From Vanilla planifolia (taxonomy: Eukaryota; Streptophyta; Magnoliopsida; Asparagales; Orchidaceae), in contig CM043865.1 of assembly GCA_023846275.1 (NCBI GenBank), positions 5,382,068 to 5,446,067 on the forward strand: a stretch of 64,000 nt of DNA. Reading direction: 5' to 3'. The notes below the pieces were generated by a model. That model saw only the letters and a program-made list of their open reading frames with translations. It made no database searches and was not told where the DNA came from. Positions within the stretch are counted from its first letter, which is position 1. The number at the start of each line of letters is the position of its first letter. Made by a program: the position numbers and the translations under genes. This document shows, piece after piece, positions 35,001 through 48,059 of the stretch.

Positions 35001-38000
35001 AAAATGGTAAACACAATTTTTTTTAATGTTTTCAATTCAATTAATAAAACTTTTTTTTATTTTTGAACAAAATTGTATAAAAAGGAAATGAGTTCTTAAT
35101 CTAAGCATTTATTGTATTTAATTTTAGCTCACATTATTTTTTAAGACTCAAGAATTTGTAACCCATTGGTCTCTTGAGAAAAACTTTGCCCTTTCTTTAA
35201 TTAAATTATCATTTTTAGATGTAAGATGTTACTTTCAATCTTGGTCTACATTAAAAGCGTGTATCTAAGGTTGTGTTGACCTTAAAATTTCATTCTAATT
35301 AAGTCTTGTAATTAAAATTGTATGATCATGATCGTACTCATATTAATAAGTTTAAAAAAAAAACTTCTCATATTTTCAAATTTAATTGGTAAATTTTGAA
35401 AGTCATTAAAAACCTTTCATTGGACCAAGGTCTTATTTGTTTTGACATTTGTAGCCAATAAAGATGGGCTTGATAAGAATACAACTATGGTTGGAATATA
35501 ATGATGTTTGACATAATGATAAGAATGTGATGTTAAAAACAATATAATTATATATCGATAAATACGATAGTTGAATTCCTTAGATATTGATAAAATAAAA
35601 AGGCAAGTGTTGGGATAGTATTTAAAGAATAGATTTATATTAAATATTTAATAATAACTTATAATATTAATATGACATGAGATTATTCTATTCTTATAAC
35701 TCAAGCATTTGAGTTAATGACCATCACATGTGTACTAAACTCAACTTAAATTCATTTTTGATGAAACCCTTATTAGTATGCTTATTAGAGCTAATGAAAA
35801 TAAATCTTATTTCTTCTAATCATATTCATTGATTGTTTGCATAACTATATGTCCAATCATTATATTTGCATCTAGATCATGACCAAAATGCAACTAAAAT
35901 GATTTATAGAAAATGTGATCACTAAAAAAATGTATTTAAAACTAAGAAATGATTAAAAAATGTTTAGTAATGTCTTTTAAATTTTCAAATACATTAATTA
36001 TTTTTTCTCTAATAGTGACACAAATTTTGAATTTTATATTAAACATTTATGATAATATTCTTTGATAATATTTATTTATAATAGATCATTTTATTCATTA
36101 GAGAATTATCTTTGAAGTGTTTAAAAGTTAGGAGCTTTATATTCAATTTAAAGAAAATATATTTGTGAGAAAGTTAATGATATTTTTAAGTTTGATTATA
36201 TTTATTGAAGGAATTAAAATTTCTATTAAAAAATTCAATGTAATTAAAGAATGATGATACCTAAATGGTGACATTTTATAAACGGTTCATCAAAACTTTT
36301 GACACTAATATGAATCCAATTATTAATTATATGAAGAATAAAAAAATTAGATGATTCAAAAATTATTTCTAAGTTTTTATATTAAATAAAAATTGTTTAT
36401 AATATTTAATTTGAGACTTTTTTATTTTGTTAAAGTTTTTGAAGTTTCTTATGATGCATGGGTTTTATTCATTCAAAAAGAACATATTATTATTTTATTG
36501 TTGTCATTAAAAACAAAAATTATTTTCTAAATAATTTGTATCATTATTAGTCCATCAATTGCTAAGATGTACATATTTTTTTACATAAATAACATCCAAC
36601 ACATTTTAGGTATGTACTTTTTTTTTTTTTCTAAGAATATCCTTTTGTTTTAAAATATGCAAGAGTAATAATAATAAACTAGTCATTAGAATTATACTCA
36701 TTGTGGAAGTTATGGTTATAAATGGTTTGCTTTTTGAGGCTTTGTTAGCGACTGTCTTAAGTGAATTTTTTATTTTTAATGTAAAAAATACTAAAATTTT
36801 TCTAACTAATTTTCATAATTTATCTTTACCCATTCATATAAAATTTTGTTTCCAAAATCTTTTTTTAAAAATTTCTTTTCCGAGGTTTCATTTTAATAAC
36901 AAATATTGCCACAAAAAAAATCCAAATGGTAAGAACGATTATTGAACTTTGAGAGAAATATTCTTATTTGTATCCTAATTTTAAAAAAAAAATTGAAAGA
37001 ATGCATCTTTAAAGATGGATATTTTGTTTGAAAAAAAAAAGCTTTGTATACCAATTATTAGCTAAGATTAAAAAAATATACTTTTATAATTGTTGGTTAT
37101 AATTGCATTTTACAATTTCTATGAAAAATAAGCAAAACAAGGTTTTTTTTTACATTGTTAGTTATTCCTAACAAACTATGAAATGTTGTTAGAATGAAGT
37201 TGATGTTAGGAATATCTCAAATGCTTAGGAAGCATGATTCTATTTTAGCATGTTAATATATTTTCCAAAATTTCTCCTTTTATCCACAACATAAGAACTT
37301 ATGATGCTTTAAATGTTGATAAACTTTATTAAAAAATATATTATATTATATGATCTTCTAAAAACTATAATTTCTCATAGAAATATTAAATTTATTAGTT
37401 ATTTTTGAATATTTTCATTTATAAGTCTATGAGACTAAAGTATTATTTTATATAATATATCACCCACAAAGTTATAATTAAATAAAAAAATAGCATATAT
37501 AAATTTGGTTAATTTAGATGTTTGTTATGGGGTGAAAATTAGGATCTAGTTACACTATAAGTACAAATAACTTAGGATAATTATATAAATAAATTTATCT
37601 TCAAATGAAATAAGTTTTAATAACATAGCTCATTTTCTAATTGATCTTATTTATTTATCTCTTACATATAAGATTAATGGATTTCTACAATCTTTTACAT
37701 GAATTGTATTAAAATATTAAAAAACTTAAATTCTTTTATAAAAATTATCAAAATAACTTTAATGAATGAAGGACAGTACAAACATTCAAAGCTAGTTATT
37801 ATATGATGGTTTGTTTATTATTTGAAATCTTATGACTTAGAGTATTAAGAAAATGAATTGATAAAGGAACATAAAAATCTTAAACAAAATATGATCCAAT
37901 GCTTATGAGATAGAAATGATTAGGGAATCCAACTTATGTTTAATATGTTCGACTTGATAACATACGAGAAAACTCACAAAACATATAGAATTTTCTTTTT

Positions 38001-38600
38001 TACTTCCAAATTATTATCATGAAGTTAGAGGTTAGGTTGCTCTTATCACATTATTATTTGATTTGAATAAACTATTCTTTTAATTGAACTTTTTGATGAT
38101 ATGATTGTAAAGTGAGGAGCTAGATGTTTACACAAGAGAAAGGCGAATTATAAAAATCTCAATCTTAAAAACAAATACACGAATCTTGGGTTTTTACTAC
38201 CTTTTTTATCAATTTAATTTCCTTAGTATTTTTGGATTTCCTTTTCACATACATCATTACTTCGGATTTTCTATAAAGATCTAGTAAAATTGTTTAATGC
38301 TTTCAATCTGTGCTCGTATAATCTTTATTTTATTAATTACTTTATTTGATATCAGTATCACTAACCCTTTTTTGAATATCCTATTTCTATACCATGAAAG
38401 AGGTTGTGAGCTTAGCACACAGAGTGACCCCTTTGTTACTCTCGATCCCCTTTAGGCTTAGAATGCTTTGGATGAGTATCTCTTGTGTGTGTTCCATTTT
38501 TTGAATTTCTTATATTTACCCTTTATATTTTTTTTGCTTCTAATATGTGTAGGTTAATTCTTTTTTATTGCTTATTATAACATGTTTTCTATCCATTTAG
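32030..38600. other. AT-rich intergenic DNA, no gene seen
   Basis: No exon, RNA or retroelement protein motif was recognised on either strand. The only frame longer than 75 codons (36703-36945, plus) is Phe/Asn/Lys-rich low-complexity translation of AT-rich DNA. Homopolymer A and T runs are frequent. Confidence 0.5.
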
Positions 38601-41600
38601 TATCAAATAAACCTTCAACTAAGGGTGGTGACTTTAAGAGGGAAAGAAATGATGGTTAAGGTTTTGATTTTGATGAGTTTGATGATGGGATTGAAGAAGG
38701 AGGCAAAAGAAATTAAAGGGTGATGGCTCAATCGTGCAAGGTTTCTAGATAGAGGATGGCTTAGAATAAAAATTAAGGTGGTGAAAAGCTATGAAGTGGA
38801 ATTAGTTTAAGGGAGCATTGGAAGGGGGAAGGTTGTGAGGTTGGTTGAAAGTGGTAAGGGTGACAACTCGGGTTAGCATTTCATAAGAAAAAAAAGTGAA
38901 AGAGATATGATGTTTGTGGACCATTTGATTGAGATGAATGGTTAGAAATAAATCTAAGATTTGATGTTTATGATAAGTAAGGGTCATCCATGAGATGCAA
39001 GGTTTTGATCCTTGAGATTGAGGAGAGAGGAATATGGATATTGTGAGAGATAACATAATATAATCACCTACTCTAATTAGTTGGCCATCCTATTATACCA
39101 ACAAAAAATGCACTATATTAATACTAAAGCTCATATGGCTTCAATTAAAATTTCATAAACAATTCATATATTTCTTTACACCCTTGGTATTTATAAACTA
39201 AGAACATAAAAAATATAAGAAAAAAGTAAATATAATCCATATCTTAATGAAGATGAGGTGCCTTGCTTTGAATTCCCTACTTTGGTGGCACCTTGTGATT
39301 CCTTAGAATGTGTTGCTTGATGAGAAATACACTTCTGATCACACAAATTTTAACTTAGCTATTTGACAAACTAACTTAATTAACATATAAAAGAAAATAA
39401 CTTAACAATTATAAATTTTATTAATTTTATTATATTACTTAAATGCATGAAAATTAAGTAAAATATAAAGAATAAATTGCCATAAAATCATCTCAATAGT
39501 GGCTTCTTTGCCCTTCTTGTGCTTCTTTACATCTTCATCGATGCACTTAATGTCTATGCATAATATTGCTAATTAAAATCCACTATTAGTTCTAGATGAT
39601 CATCTATTGATGCTTGTCTTGCATCACTTGGTGGCCATCTCTCTCTCTCATTTTTCAACTATCTCTCTTTCATTCTTTTTTTTTGTCCACCCAATTTAAC
39701 AGTATTATAGCTTTGAAATTGAGGCTATAGTAATTGGCTTTGCACATCACTAGGCAAACCTCGTGTGCTTATTCACTCATGTGCATGCACTTATTACCTC
39801 GCTCACCTTTTCTTCTTATTTTCCTTTATTGTATGACTTAACTACACTACTTCAAATGTAACAAAATTATAAAACATATGAATAAAATAATAATATTGAT
39901 TATATTAATCATATTAGAATCATGATATACATTTTATTCTTGTCTCTATAGCCATCCCACTCCTTTCTCTATACTTCTTACTACAATAGCATCCAATGAT
40001 TCTTCCACTTCTCTCTTTAATTTCCAACATCAACAACACAAACCATTCCTACTTTCTTTGTTGTTTTTAAACTTTTCTTGTGCTAAAACTAATATTGTTT
40101 CCTTCCTTTTCTTTCTACTTTTCCCTCTCTTTTTCCTCTTCTCATCTCTTCATTTTCCTCTCTTCACTATTTATTCCTTTTTATTTCCCTTACCATCTCA
40201 TCCCTTTAACTAAAATCCATTATGTCCATCTCAATTAAGGTAGAAATATTATATTCACAAAATTACTATTTATTCCTCAACAAATTCCTAACATCCATGT
40301 TTTTTTTAGAAAATGTTAACTAAATATTTATACCTCTAGAAATTACAAACACACTACCATTAGATTTCTCTCCAAAAACTCCCTCGAAGATGTTCAAATA
40401 AAATTTATGACGTATTCTCCTTCTAATATGTTCAATAACATTGGCCTTTCTCTCTTCATCTCTCTTAGTAATGGTGTTTTCAATGAGTAACTTTGACAAA
40501 TATAAGCCAGTTAAGTATTAACCTTTTTGCTATATGTTTGGATGCTTTTAAATAACTATTATAATACTTGTTAATAGCTTTAAAACTCCCACAAATTGCT
40601 AGATAAACATTTTCAAAAAAAGTTTCCTATAAAATATAAGTGTCCAAAATATGTAAAATATCTCATTGAAAAATTCCAACTAAAATCTTGTTATGGAAGA
40701 ATATTTTGTTAAACAAAAAGAAGAATGTTCTACAACTTGCTTGCTGATTTATTACAAAGTAAGAGAAGACAAAAAATACAACATAAGAAACGAGAAATAT
40801 TAAAGTAAAACAAAGCTGTCAGCTTTCCATCAACGTGAAAAAGCAAACAATAGTGCTTCACAGCTTGCATGTCAAGAAGGCTGAAAATGTTATTTTTGCC
40901 CCAAGGGACAAAGAAAACCATGTCAAATCCCTAATAAAATAATTAAGAAAATATTAATTTAATTTTGATTTATTTCATTTTCTAAAGAAAATATGTTTGC
41001 ATGATTCCAATTCATTGACCTTATATTAACAATGACTATAGCATATGAGTAAGCAATATTTTTCATCTTGTCTTCTCCTTCAAATGGGAGGTACAAAATA
41101 TACATTTTGATATAACTTTTGATTTCCTTAAAAATTCTCCCATAATTTTATTTATATTATTTGGTTTTGATAACATTTTCAAGAAAAAAAGTTACATAAA
41201 AATTTCATAAAATTTTAGATAAATCTTGTGTGAAAAATAAATTATCTCTATTATAAATTAATTTAAAGTTACAAAACAAAAACATATTGTATTCATGCAA
41301 TTCTTATCTCACTTAAACAAATTAGGAAATAGTTTTTTTCTTTAATTATTATTTTTTTCTAATTTTATATTTGTTGCACACAAATTAGATATAGACTATC
41401 ATTTTTTATCCCATTATGTTAAATTTTTAAATGTAATATGTGAAATATTATTTATTTTAAACATTTTGTTTTATTATATCATTTATTAGATAAGGTTGCA
41501 TAGATTATTGATTTAATTATGTTTGAAATCTAGCGACTACTAATCATTTCAAAACTAATGGAGATATTTGTTTTATATTTTAGTATTTTAATTAAACATT

Positions 41601-42260
41601 AATTAAAATCTAGACAAATTTAAATGAGTTTAAATGGTGTTTATAACTTGTGAGAGTTTATTCAAATAAGTCCAGACATATTTAATTTTATTTAAAATAA
41701 ATTTAATTAAATAGTCTCAAAAAATTTATTAGAAATCAATTCACCTTAATTAAAACTAATTATTTGTACCAATTGATTATAGTTTTGTAAGAAGTTATAA
41801 TGCTACATTTTTATCTTTGAACACCATCATATCTCAGTTCACATAGTGGGTCTTTTGTAGGATTCATTAGTTTTTTAAAAAATAACTAACAAAAATTATC
41901 AATTTATTAATACAATTTATTTAGCAATTGAATATATTAGAATTATTAGTCATTTTGTTCCATCGTGCCATATTAACTTCATCATTTTGTCTATTTTATA
42001 ACACAATATTAATGTCACCTCGTTGGCCATATTATACACTACATTAGTTTGTACACTATCAAATTTATGTCAAATATTACTTGTTACCAATTTAATCACA
42101 TGATTTTAATATCAATTATTAGTAGAAAAAAAGAACAATAGAGACTTGGGCCTAATACCTAGGCTACACATCATTTTAAATTTACTCAAACCACACTTTA
42201 TATATCTACGCCATAACTTATTATTAAATATCTAATATGAGATATTTATTTATCTTAGCA
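38600..42260. other. Intergenic DNA with strand-asymmetric purine and pyrimidine blocks
   Basis: 38620-39030 is rich in G and A on the plus strand, while 39620-40210 is rich in C and T. No gene is supported. 40700-40930 is slightly GC-richer but has no recognisable product. The rest is AT-rich filler. Confidence 0.4.
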
Positions 42261-42267
42261 AATATCC

Positions 42268-43010
42268 TTATTTCTTTATCATTACCATTTTATAAACTTT
42301 GAGAATTCTATCTTGAGCTAAATACATGTAATCTCTCATTGTAAGTATTCCAAGTGAAATTGATTCTTTTTTAAATCTAACATATTCCTCTTGATTGTCA
42401 AAGTCCTTATTAACCACACTAAACATGCAAGTATGCATTGATCCCATGATGATGGGATTCACATTATTTTCCATCTTGTTCATTCAATTATCGCATACTT
42501 GAAGCACACTAAACTATTCTATAACAATGTTATATGAATAAACATCTAGCATTTAGAAGCCAATCAAAATCATTAGTATTTGAGAATGTAGCCATCAAGA
42601 TATGATCCCTATCATTACTATCCAATAAAATAAGTATAGTCTCAAATGATTCTCCTTCTTTCACAATTTTCCTCACCTTAAATAACTCCTTAATGCTTCA
42701 TTCACATGATATCTAACGGATTTCTTGGTTCGGGCCGAAGAAGTAATGTCACATACTCTTGTGACCTTTTGACTTAATACATCTTCATTACAAGACTTAT
42801 CTAATGAAGTAATTAAGACCCTTTTCACCTCTTTAAGAATGTTCAAACTCCAATGTGTCTTCAAAGTTTTCCCAAAATACTCCATGGAATGCCAAGATCT
42901 TAAGGTAGTCTTAGCTTTAATACCAAATGATGGAGAAAACAACAAATCTTTGATACCAAAATGATAAAGGAAAAGCATAGGATGAAATTTGGCATTATTC
43001 ACTTTGCATG
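42268..43010 (-). other. Possible retroelement coding relic (minus strand)
   Basis: Two minus-strand frames (42268-42483 and 42673-43002) are longer and less biased than the background. They are joined by a stretch reading KEGESFETILILLDSNDRDH then MATFSNTNDFDWLL. Order and style are reminiscent of a copia gag/protease junction, but no diagnostic motif (zinc knuckle, DSGA) is present. I cannot assign it. Confidence 0.25.
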
Positions 43011-43019
43011 TTTGGCACT

Positions 43020-43440
43020 ATTCATTTTTTAGGTTTACATTTGGCCCATGTAGATAAGTGTAAGCACGTGGGTTAACTGTAGTCACATGGTCAAATGTGC
43101 AAACAAGTGAGGCAGTGTTGGTGAGTGAGGTAATCAAATAAGAGAAAGCATGCACATGATGTGTAGATAGGTATGTAGGTGAGTAGGTAGTGTGGGTGAG
43201 TGAGGCAACAAGTGCTTGTTTATAGGAGGAGAGACATTTGAGACTAGCTAGACAATGTAAAGAAGTAATTACTATAGTCTTAATTAAAAAAGCTATAATA
43301 TTGTCAAAAAGAACGAAAAAGATAGAAAGAATTTATGAGAGATAAGAGTAAGAGGAAAGAGAGAAACGACTATGAAGCCAACCTTAGGATTTCCATCAAG
43401 AATTCCTTTTGCAAGGCAGTACATAATATTTTTCAACGAC
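43020..43440. repeat. GTGAGTGAGG/GTAGGT-rich repetitive patch
   Basis: Phrases such as GTGAGTGAGG occur at about 43121 and 43195, with GTAGATAGGTATGTAGGTGAGTAGGTAG at about 43161-43189. They are followed by a purine-rich stretch. This looks like LTR or simple-repeat-derived DNA; it carries no gene. Confidence 0.4.
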
Positions 43441-44010
43441 AGTCAACTATCGTTTTATTTATCTCAAAGACCCTTTAAATATATGAGTTCATGAAAGATC
43501 ATAGAAATGAAAACATATATTCATGATTCAAAAACAAACTCTTTTTAAGGCATACCAACACAATTTTAAAAGAGAAGCAATAAAGAACAAAGGGAGAATT
43601 TAAAAAAAATAAAAACAATGTAATGTCATAACAAGGCACTTATTTTAAATAACCCAAAATAAGAAGAGATGAAAATGAGATTCCAATGCTCCAAAGGTAA
43701 CGTAGGTGGCCATGCTTCATCCAAAGGTTGACTCATCTATGTAATGCCATCAAATAAATGAAAACCATGGCCAAATTTCATGCTTTTATTTTTAGAAAGT
43801 TGTGACCAAGTGAATAACCTTGCAAATGGTCACGAATTCTTGATGGACTAAAAAAACCATGATGAATCATGTTAAATCAAGCACAAACCTAGTAGAAGCA
43901 ACATCAAAATAAACTGTCACCTATCATTATCTTAGCATCTTGTTTGGTGCATATTTTAATCTAATTACCCTTCAATTGAAGATGTTATGATAAGTATATG
44001 TTCAACATGG

Positions 44011-46563
44011 TGTAACATCCTAAAGGTATGTGGATGTACTAAATTTATAATTTCAAACTTTTATTTAGGAATTTGTTTATTTGACATGTTATTTGTAAAA
44101 AAGTCATGATGATCGTAGTGTGAAATGACAACCACAAGAAGGAAGGTAGACATTAACCATGGAAGAGTAAATTAAAGGAAATCCAATAATAGTATTTTTG
44201 CTAGCATAAAAAAAAATTTATTCATAAAACAAATGGGTGGAACATAACAAATTAGTCATTAAAAAATAAAATAACACCAAAAACCAAAAAAAAAATGTAT
44301 AGCAACAAAAAACATGAGTAACTAACTTTAAAATTTGTTTAATAAATTTTAGAGATCTTGGAGAATAAGAAAATACAAATGATACAAGTGTATAATATTT
44401 TAAATAAAGAATTATTAAATCTTTCAATAAATAATCTTTTAATCAATGGCCTAAAAAAATTAAAAAGTATTCTATTGCAACCAAGAAAGAGGTAAGGAAG
44501 AGATCACAATTAGGAAGATTATATAGTTTGGGAAGAAATTTAAACGTGAGTTTCTCATAAATTGTTGGAGGAAAAGGGTCAATTTTTCTTAAGGGATTCA
44601 ATAGGAAATGATTAAGAAAAAGCAAGGCATGTTTCCTCCAAAAATTTGATATGATTTTGTTCAATTAGGAGTTTTTAAAGCATGTGTGGGTAGCATAAGA
44701 GGTTTTTGGTATGGTTGGTCTAAATCTTAAGAAGTTGTGAGAGCTCTAAGAAAAGAATTAAGGGAAAAAGTATTGAGTTTATGGTAACAAAATTTAAAAT
44801 TCTAGCTATTTATCAAACTATCTAATTAGGGGATAAAATGGTTTAACATTAATATGGGGAATGAGGTAAAGTTTTTATCAAATAGTGATTGGATGGTCTA
44901 GCATCCATTTGATAGAGATTGAGTGGTTTGATATGAGTTTTATATAGTCTGATAATTTTTGTAAATCATTTTTGAGTCTCTGTCAATGCCTAATGGATGT
45001 TTTGTGATCATTTAATAACAATTGGATAGTTTTACAATGGAAATAAATGGTGTAATAAAGACCAATAGAGTGAAAAAAAACCATGGTTTAGATGAACACT
45101 CCAAAAATCTGATATCTAATGAACGAACATCAGATTATCTAATGGGATAAAAAAACTATTTGATAAGTGGTAAGGAAATTATGTCATTAAGGTCAAAGGT
45201 GATCCAATCATAATAAACACTCAGGGAGGTGTGAGAATATGTAAAAGCATGGTACAACATTAAATATAAGGCATATATGAAAAGAAATCTAATAAAATAC
45301 AAAGGTGCATAATTACAAGAAACATGAAAAAAAATCATAAAAATGGTGATTACTACTATAGTAATCAAGGTAAGCATGCTACTCAATTGTAATGTGCATT
45401 TGTTTGCTAATTGATGAAATATAAATATGCCTTTTAAATTTGGTGGTGATTGAAAATCATTGGTTGAGTAATATTTGATGAAATGAAATGATTGAGTGTC
45501 TATTAGTTATTTTTATTTATTTTATTACTGCATGTGTTATATCAATGAAATTATTAATATTTATGATAAGGAATGTATAATTGCATGTTTTCATGTAAAT
45601 AGGATGAGAAAAATATGTTGATAATGAAAAAATAAAGTAAAAGATTTTGCATGGAATATTTTGCTAGCTATGAAGTGATTTCTTATTAACAAGGCAAAAG
45701 AGGTTTAAAATGGGAAGAATTGTGAATTAAAGGTTTGAATATGAAGTATATTTGACATATGATATATTGTATCCCAAAAAGGGTGTATATTAAGATCAGT
45801 ATGGGTCAACATGTATTAATTTTAGCCCTAAGAACTCATAATGAGGGAAAGTGGATTATATGATGATCAAAAGATCAAATGAAAATCAAATGTTCTTAAG
45901 GAGAATAATGACCATATGAAAATAAAATGATTATAAAGGAATTAAGTGATCACATGGAAAATTAATCTACTTCATAAATGGTAAATAACATTGCATGGCA
46001 CGACATGGTTATATAACTTTATTTATGCGATGCTTATCTATCATATTTTTTTAATTGAATATGCTAAAGACCTAGCATGAGACATGATCTAAGTTTGTAA
46101 TTTCTTGCAAGTTATGCTAGTGTTAGTCTTGCTTAGTGACTCAACCTATTTATGTCTAATATTTTAAATACTATGGATGCACGCCATGACACTCTAGAAG
46201 AATAATGAGATGAGCTAAAAATTTAGTTTCATAGTTAGTTTGATCTCACTTTTTTGGAATTAATGTAATTAAAAATGAAACATTTGAATTGATGTACCTA
46301 ATGAGTTGTTGTGGCAACAACAATTTTAGCTTCTACTTGATTAAGTCTTTCACTATAATGAATGATAGAAGAAATTTCATATTTGGTTTAATTAAATATA
46401 GGTTTAAAAGATTGAAAAATACTTGGTATCTCTATGTTTACATAAAAAGTTGCTTAAGCATTCATTACAAGATGGTATTCAAGATCGATTATTGATCCTA
46501 ATATCTTAAGAAATGATTAAATATTAGATAAATTATGTGGCTATGAGTGTGACCATAATAAGG
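44011..46563 (+). repeat. Possible long LTR followed by a primer-binding-site motif
   Basis: Starts TGTAACATCCTAAAGG, a typical start of long Ty3/gypsy LTRs. About 2.55 kb later GGTGGTATCAGACCAAGAC (46561-46579) matches the TGGTATCAGA primer-binding core. In between is non-coding AT-rich sequence with no gene. A right LTR and a plus-strand polyprotein are absent: the sequence changes character by about 46660, where another TGTGACACCC start-like string occurs. Boundaries are estimates. Confidence 0.4.
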
Positions 46564-46665
46564 TGGTATCAGACCAAGACAGATACTTATCATTAGAAAT
46601 GAAATAAATAACAGGATGATATCTTAAATAAGATAACTTGATATAAGAAAAATTACCTTCAAAAT

Positions 46666-48059
46666 GTGACACCCTAACCATGTAATCTAAGTAGACTATC
46701 ATAGTGGGAAGCGTATACACTTATTTTATGATATTCACCTTCATTATTACATTCTTAAACATATCAACTACATATGTGCATAATTATCCAAATATCACTA
46801 AAGTTTATATGCTAAGCAATCATGATGATATGCTCATGCACATAACAATGCATTCTTTTTAAGCCACTTAATCTTTTCTACTTATATTACTAATATCATA
46901 TTTATCGAGATTCATTTCAATATTTCATTTCCTTTCAATCTCTGCATTACAAATCAAATGCAAATTAATCAATAATAAGTAAATCTATAACTTCTTATAT
47001 TCTTATTGTTGTCTATAATGATTTACCTTATTTCTTTGTTTGCTACAATATTAAAGTATAACATTTTTCTTCTTTTATACTATATATTTAACATTTTTTA
47101 TATATGATATATTAAAAATAGGTTATTATACATTACTACTTTAATATAACCACAGATTTTTTGATCTTTACCTATAGATCACCTTAAAAGCTTTTAATGT
47201 ATTGTATATTATATATAAATATCATAGGTTAATATCGAGCTTCTAGTTTCCACTTTTTAAACAATCCTCTTCATAGGTTTCATCTATCTATTTGAACTTA
47301 GTGTACCATTATTTATTAGTGACATATAATATAAGATTTGTGATTCTTTACCTTGATCAATGTAAAATATTTTTCACTTGAAATATTTTACCTAAGAACT
47401 AGGCATATTATATATAAAACATAGACATATCATTTTCTCTCAAGAAAGTTGATTCTTACTCCTCTTGAACCTAATGTACTTTATGTTGGATACTGACATA
47501 CCATGCGTTAAACTCAAATGCATTATTTTTAGAGTAGAGATTTACAATTTCTTTCTAAAAACTCATTCAACTCCTAAGGACATACGAATAAGACATTTCT
47601 TTAATTATTTAAGTAGAAATTCTCATCCAATTACTCAAATGTTGATACATATAGAAGCTTTAAACCATTCTTACTACAAGAGAAACATAAAACTAATTGG
47701 ACAATTTTGAGATTCTTGCTTTATCTATTTCCTTAATTTTTCTTTGCAAGGTTTGATTAATTTCGTTCTTACTTCCAACTTCTACAACATCCGACTACCT
47801 CCTTCCTTAACTCTTTTTGTTGCTAAAATTAAATGTAACACATGTGCGAACCCCTCCTCTTGCTTAAACAGCTCCTATAGTTATCAATTGCAAGGAACCA
47901 TTCCTACAACAAATTTCCTTCCCCTCAAAGCTCCCCCTTCTCATTTTTTTCCAAATTCTTTTTCTTTTCCTAAGAGAAAACTAACAACCACAACCTCCCA
48001 AAGCTTTCAACTAATTCCTTAAGCTTATCTAGTTATGTACATTCCAGTTGATAGGCCGC
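46666..48059. other. AT-rich DNA with a local duplication, possibly gypsy LTR
   Basis: Two parallel blocks, about 47154-47335 and 47342-47505, share GATT(T/C)TTT...GATC, a TATTATATATAAA string, and CCTCTT...TAGTGTAC/TAATGTAC, with a period near 188. The stretch 47740-48040 is C/T-rich. Its position just beyond the minus-strand integrase end is where the 3' LTR of that element would lie, but LTR ends could not be fixed. No gene. Confidence 0.3.

Noticed and set aside
36703-36945. Plus-strand 80-codon frame
   Set aside because: Phe/Asn/Lys-rich translation typical of AT-rich non-coding DNA.
38390-38480. Less AT-rich patch considered as an organelle-DNA insertion
   Set aside because: I could not recognise any plastid or mitochondrial gene sequence in it.
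47744-48022. Plus-strand 92-codon frame
   Set aside because: C/T-rich low-complexity DNA next to a minus-strand gypsy relic; no start context, motif or splice support.
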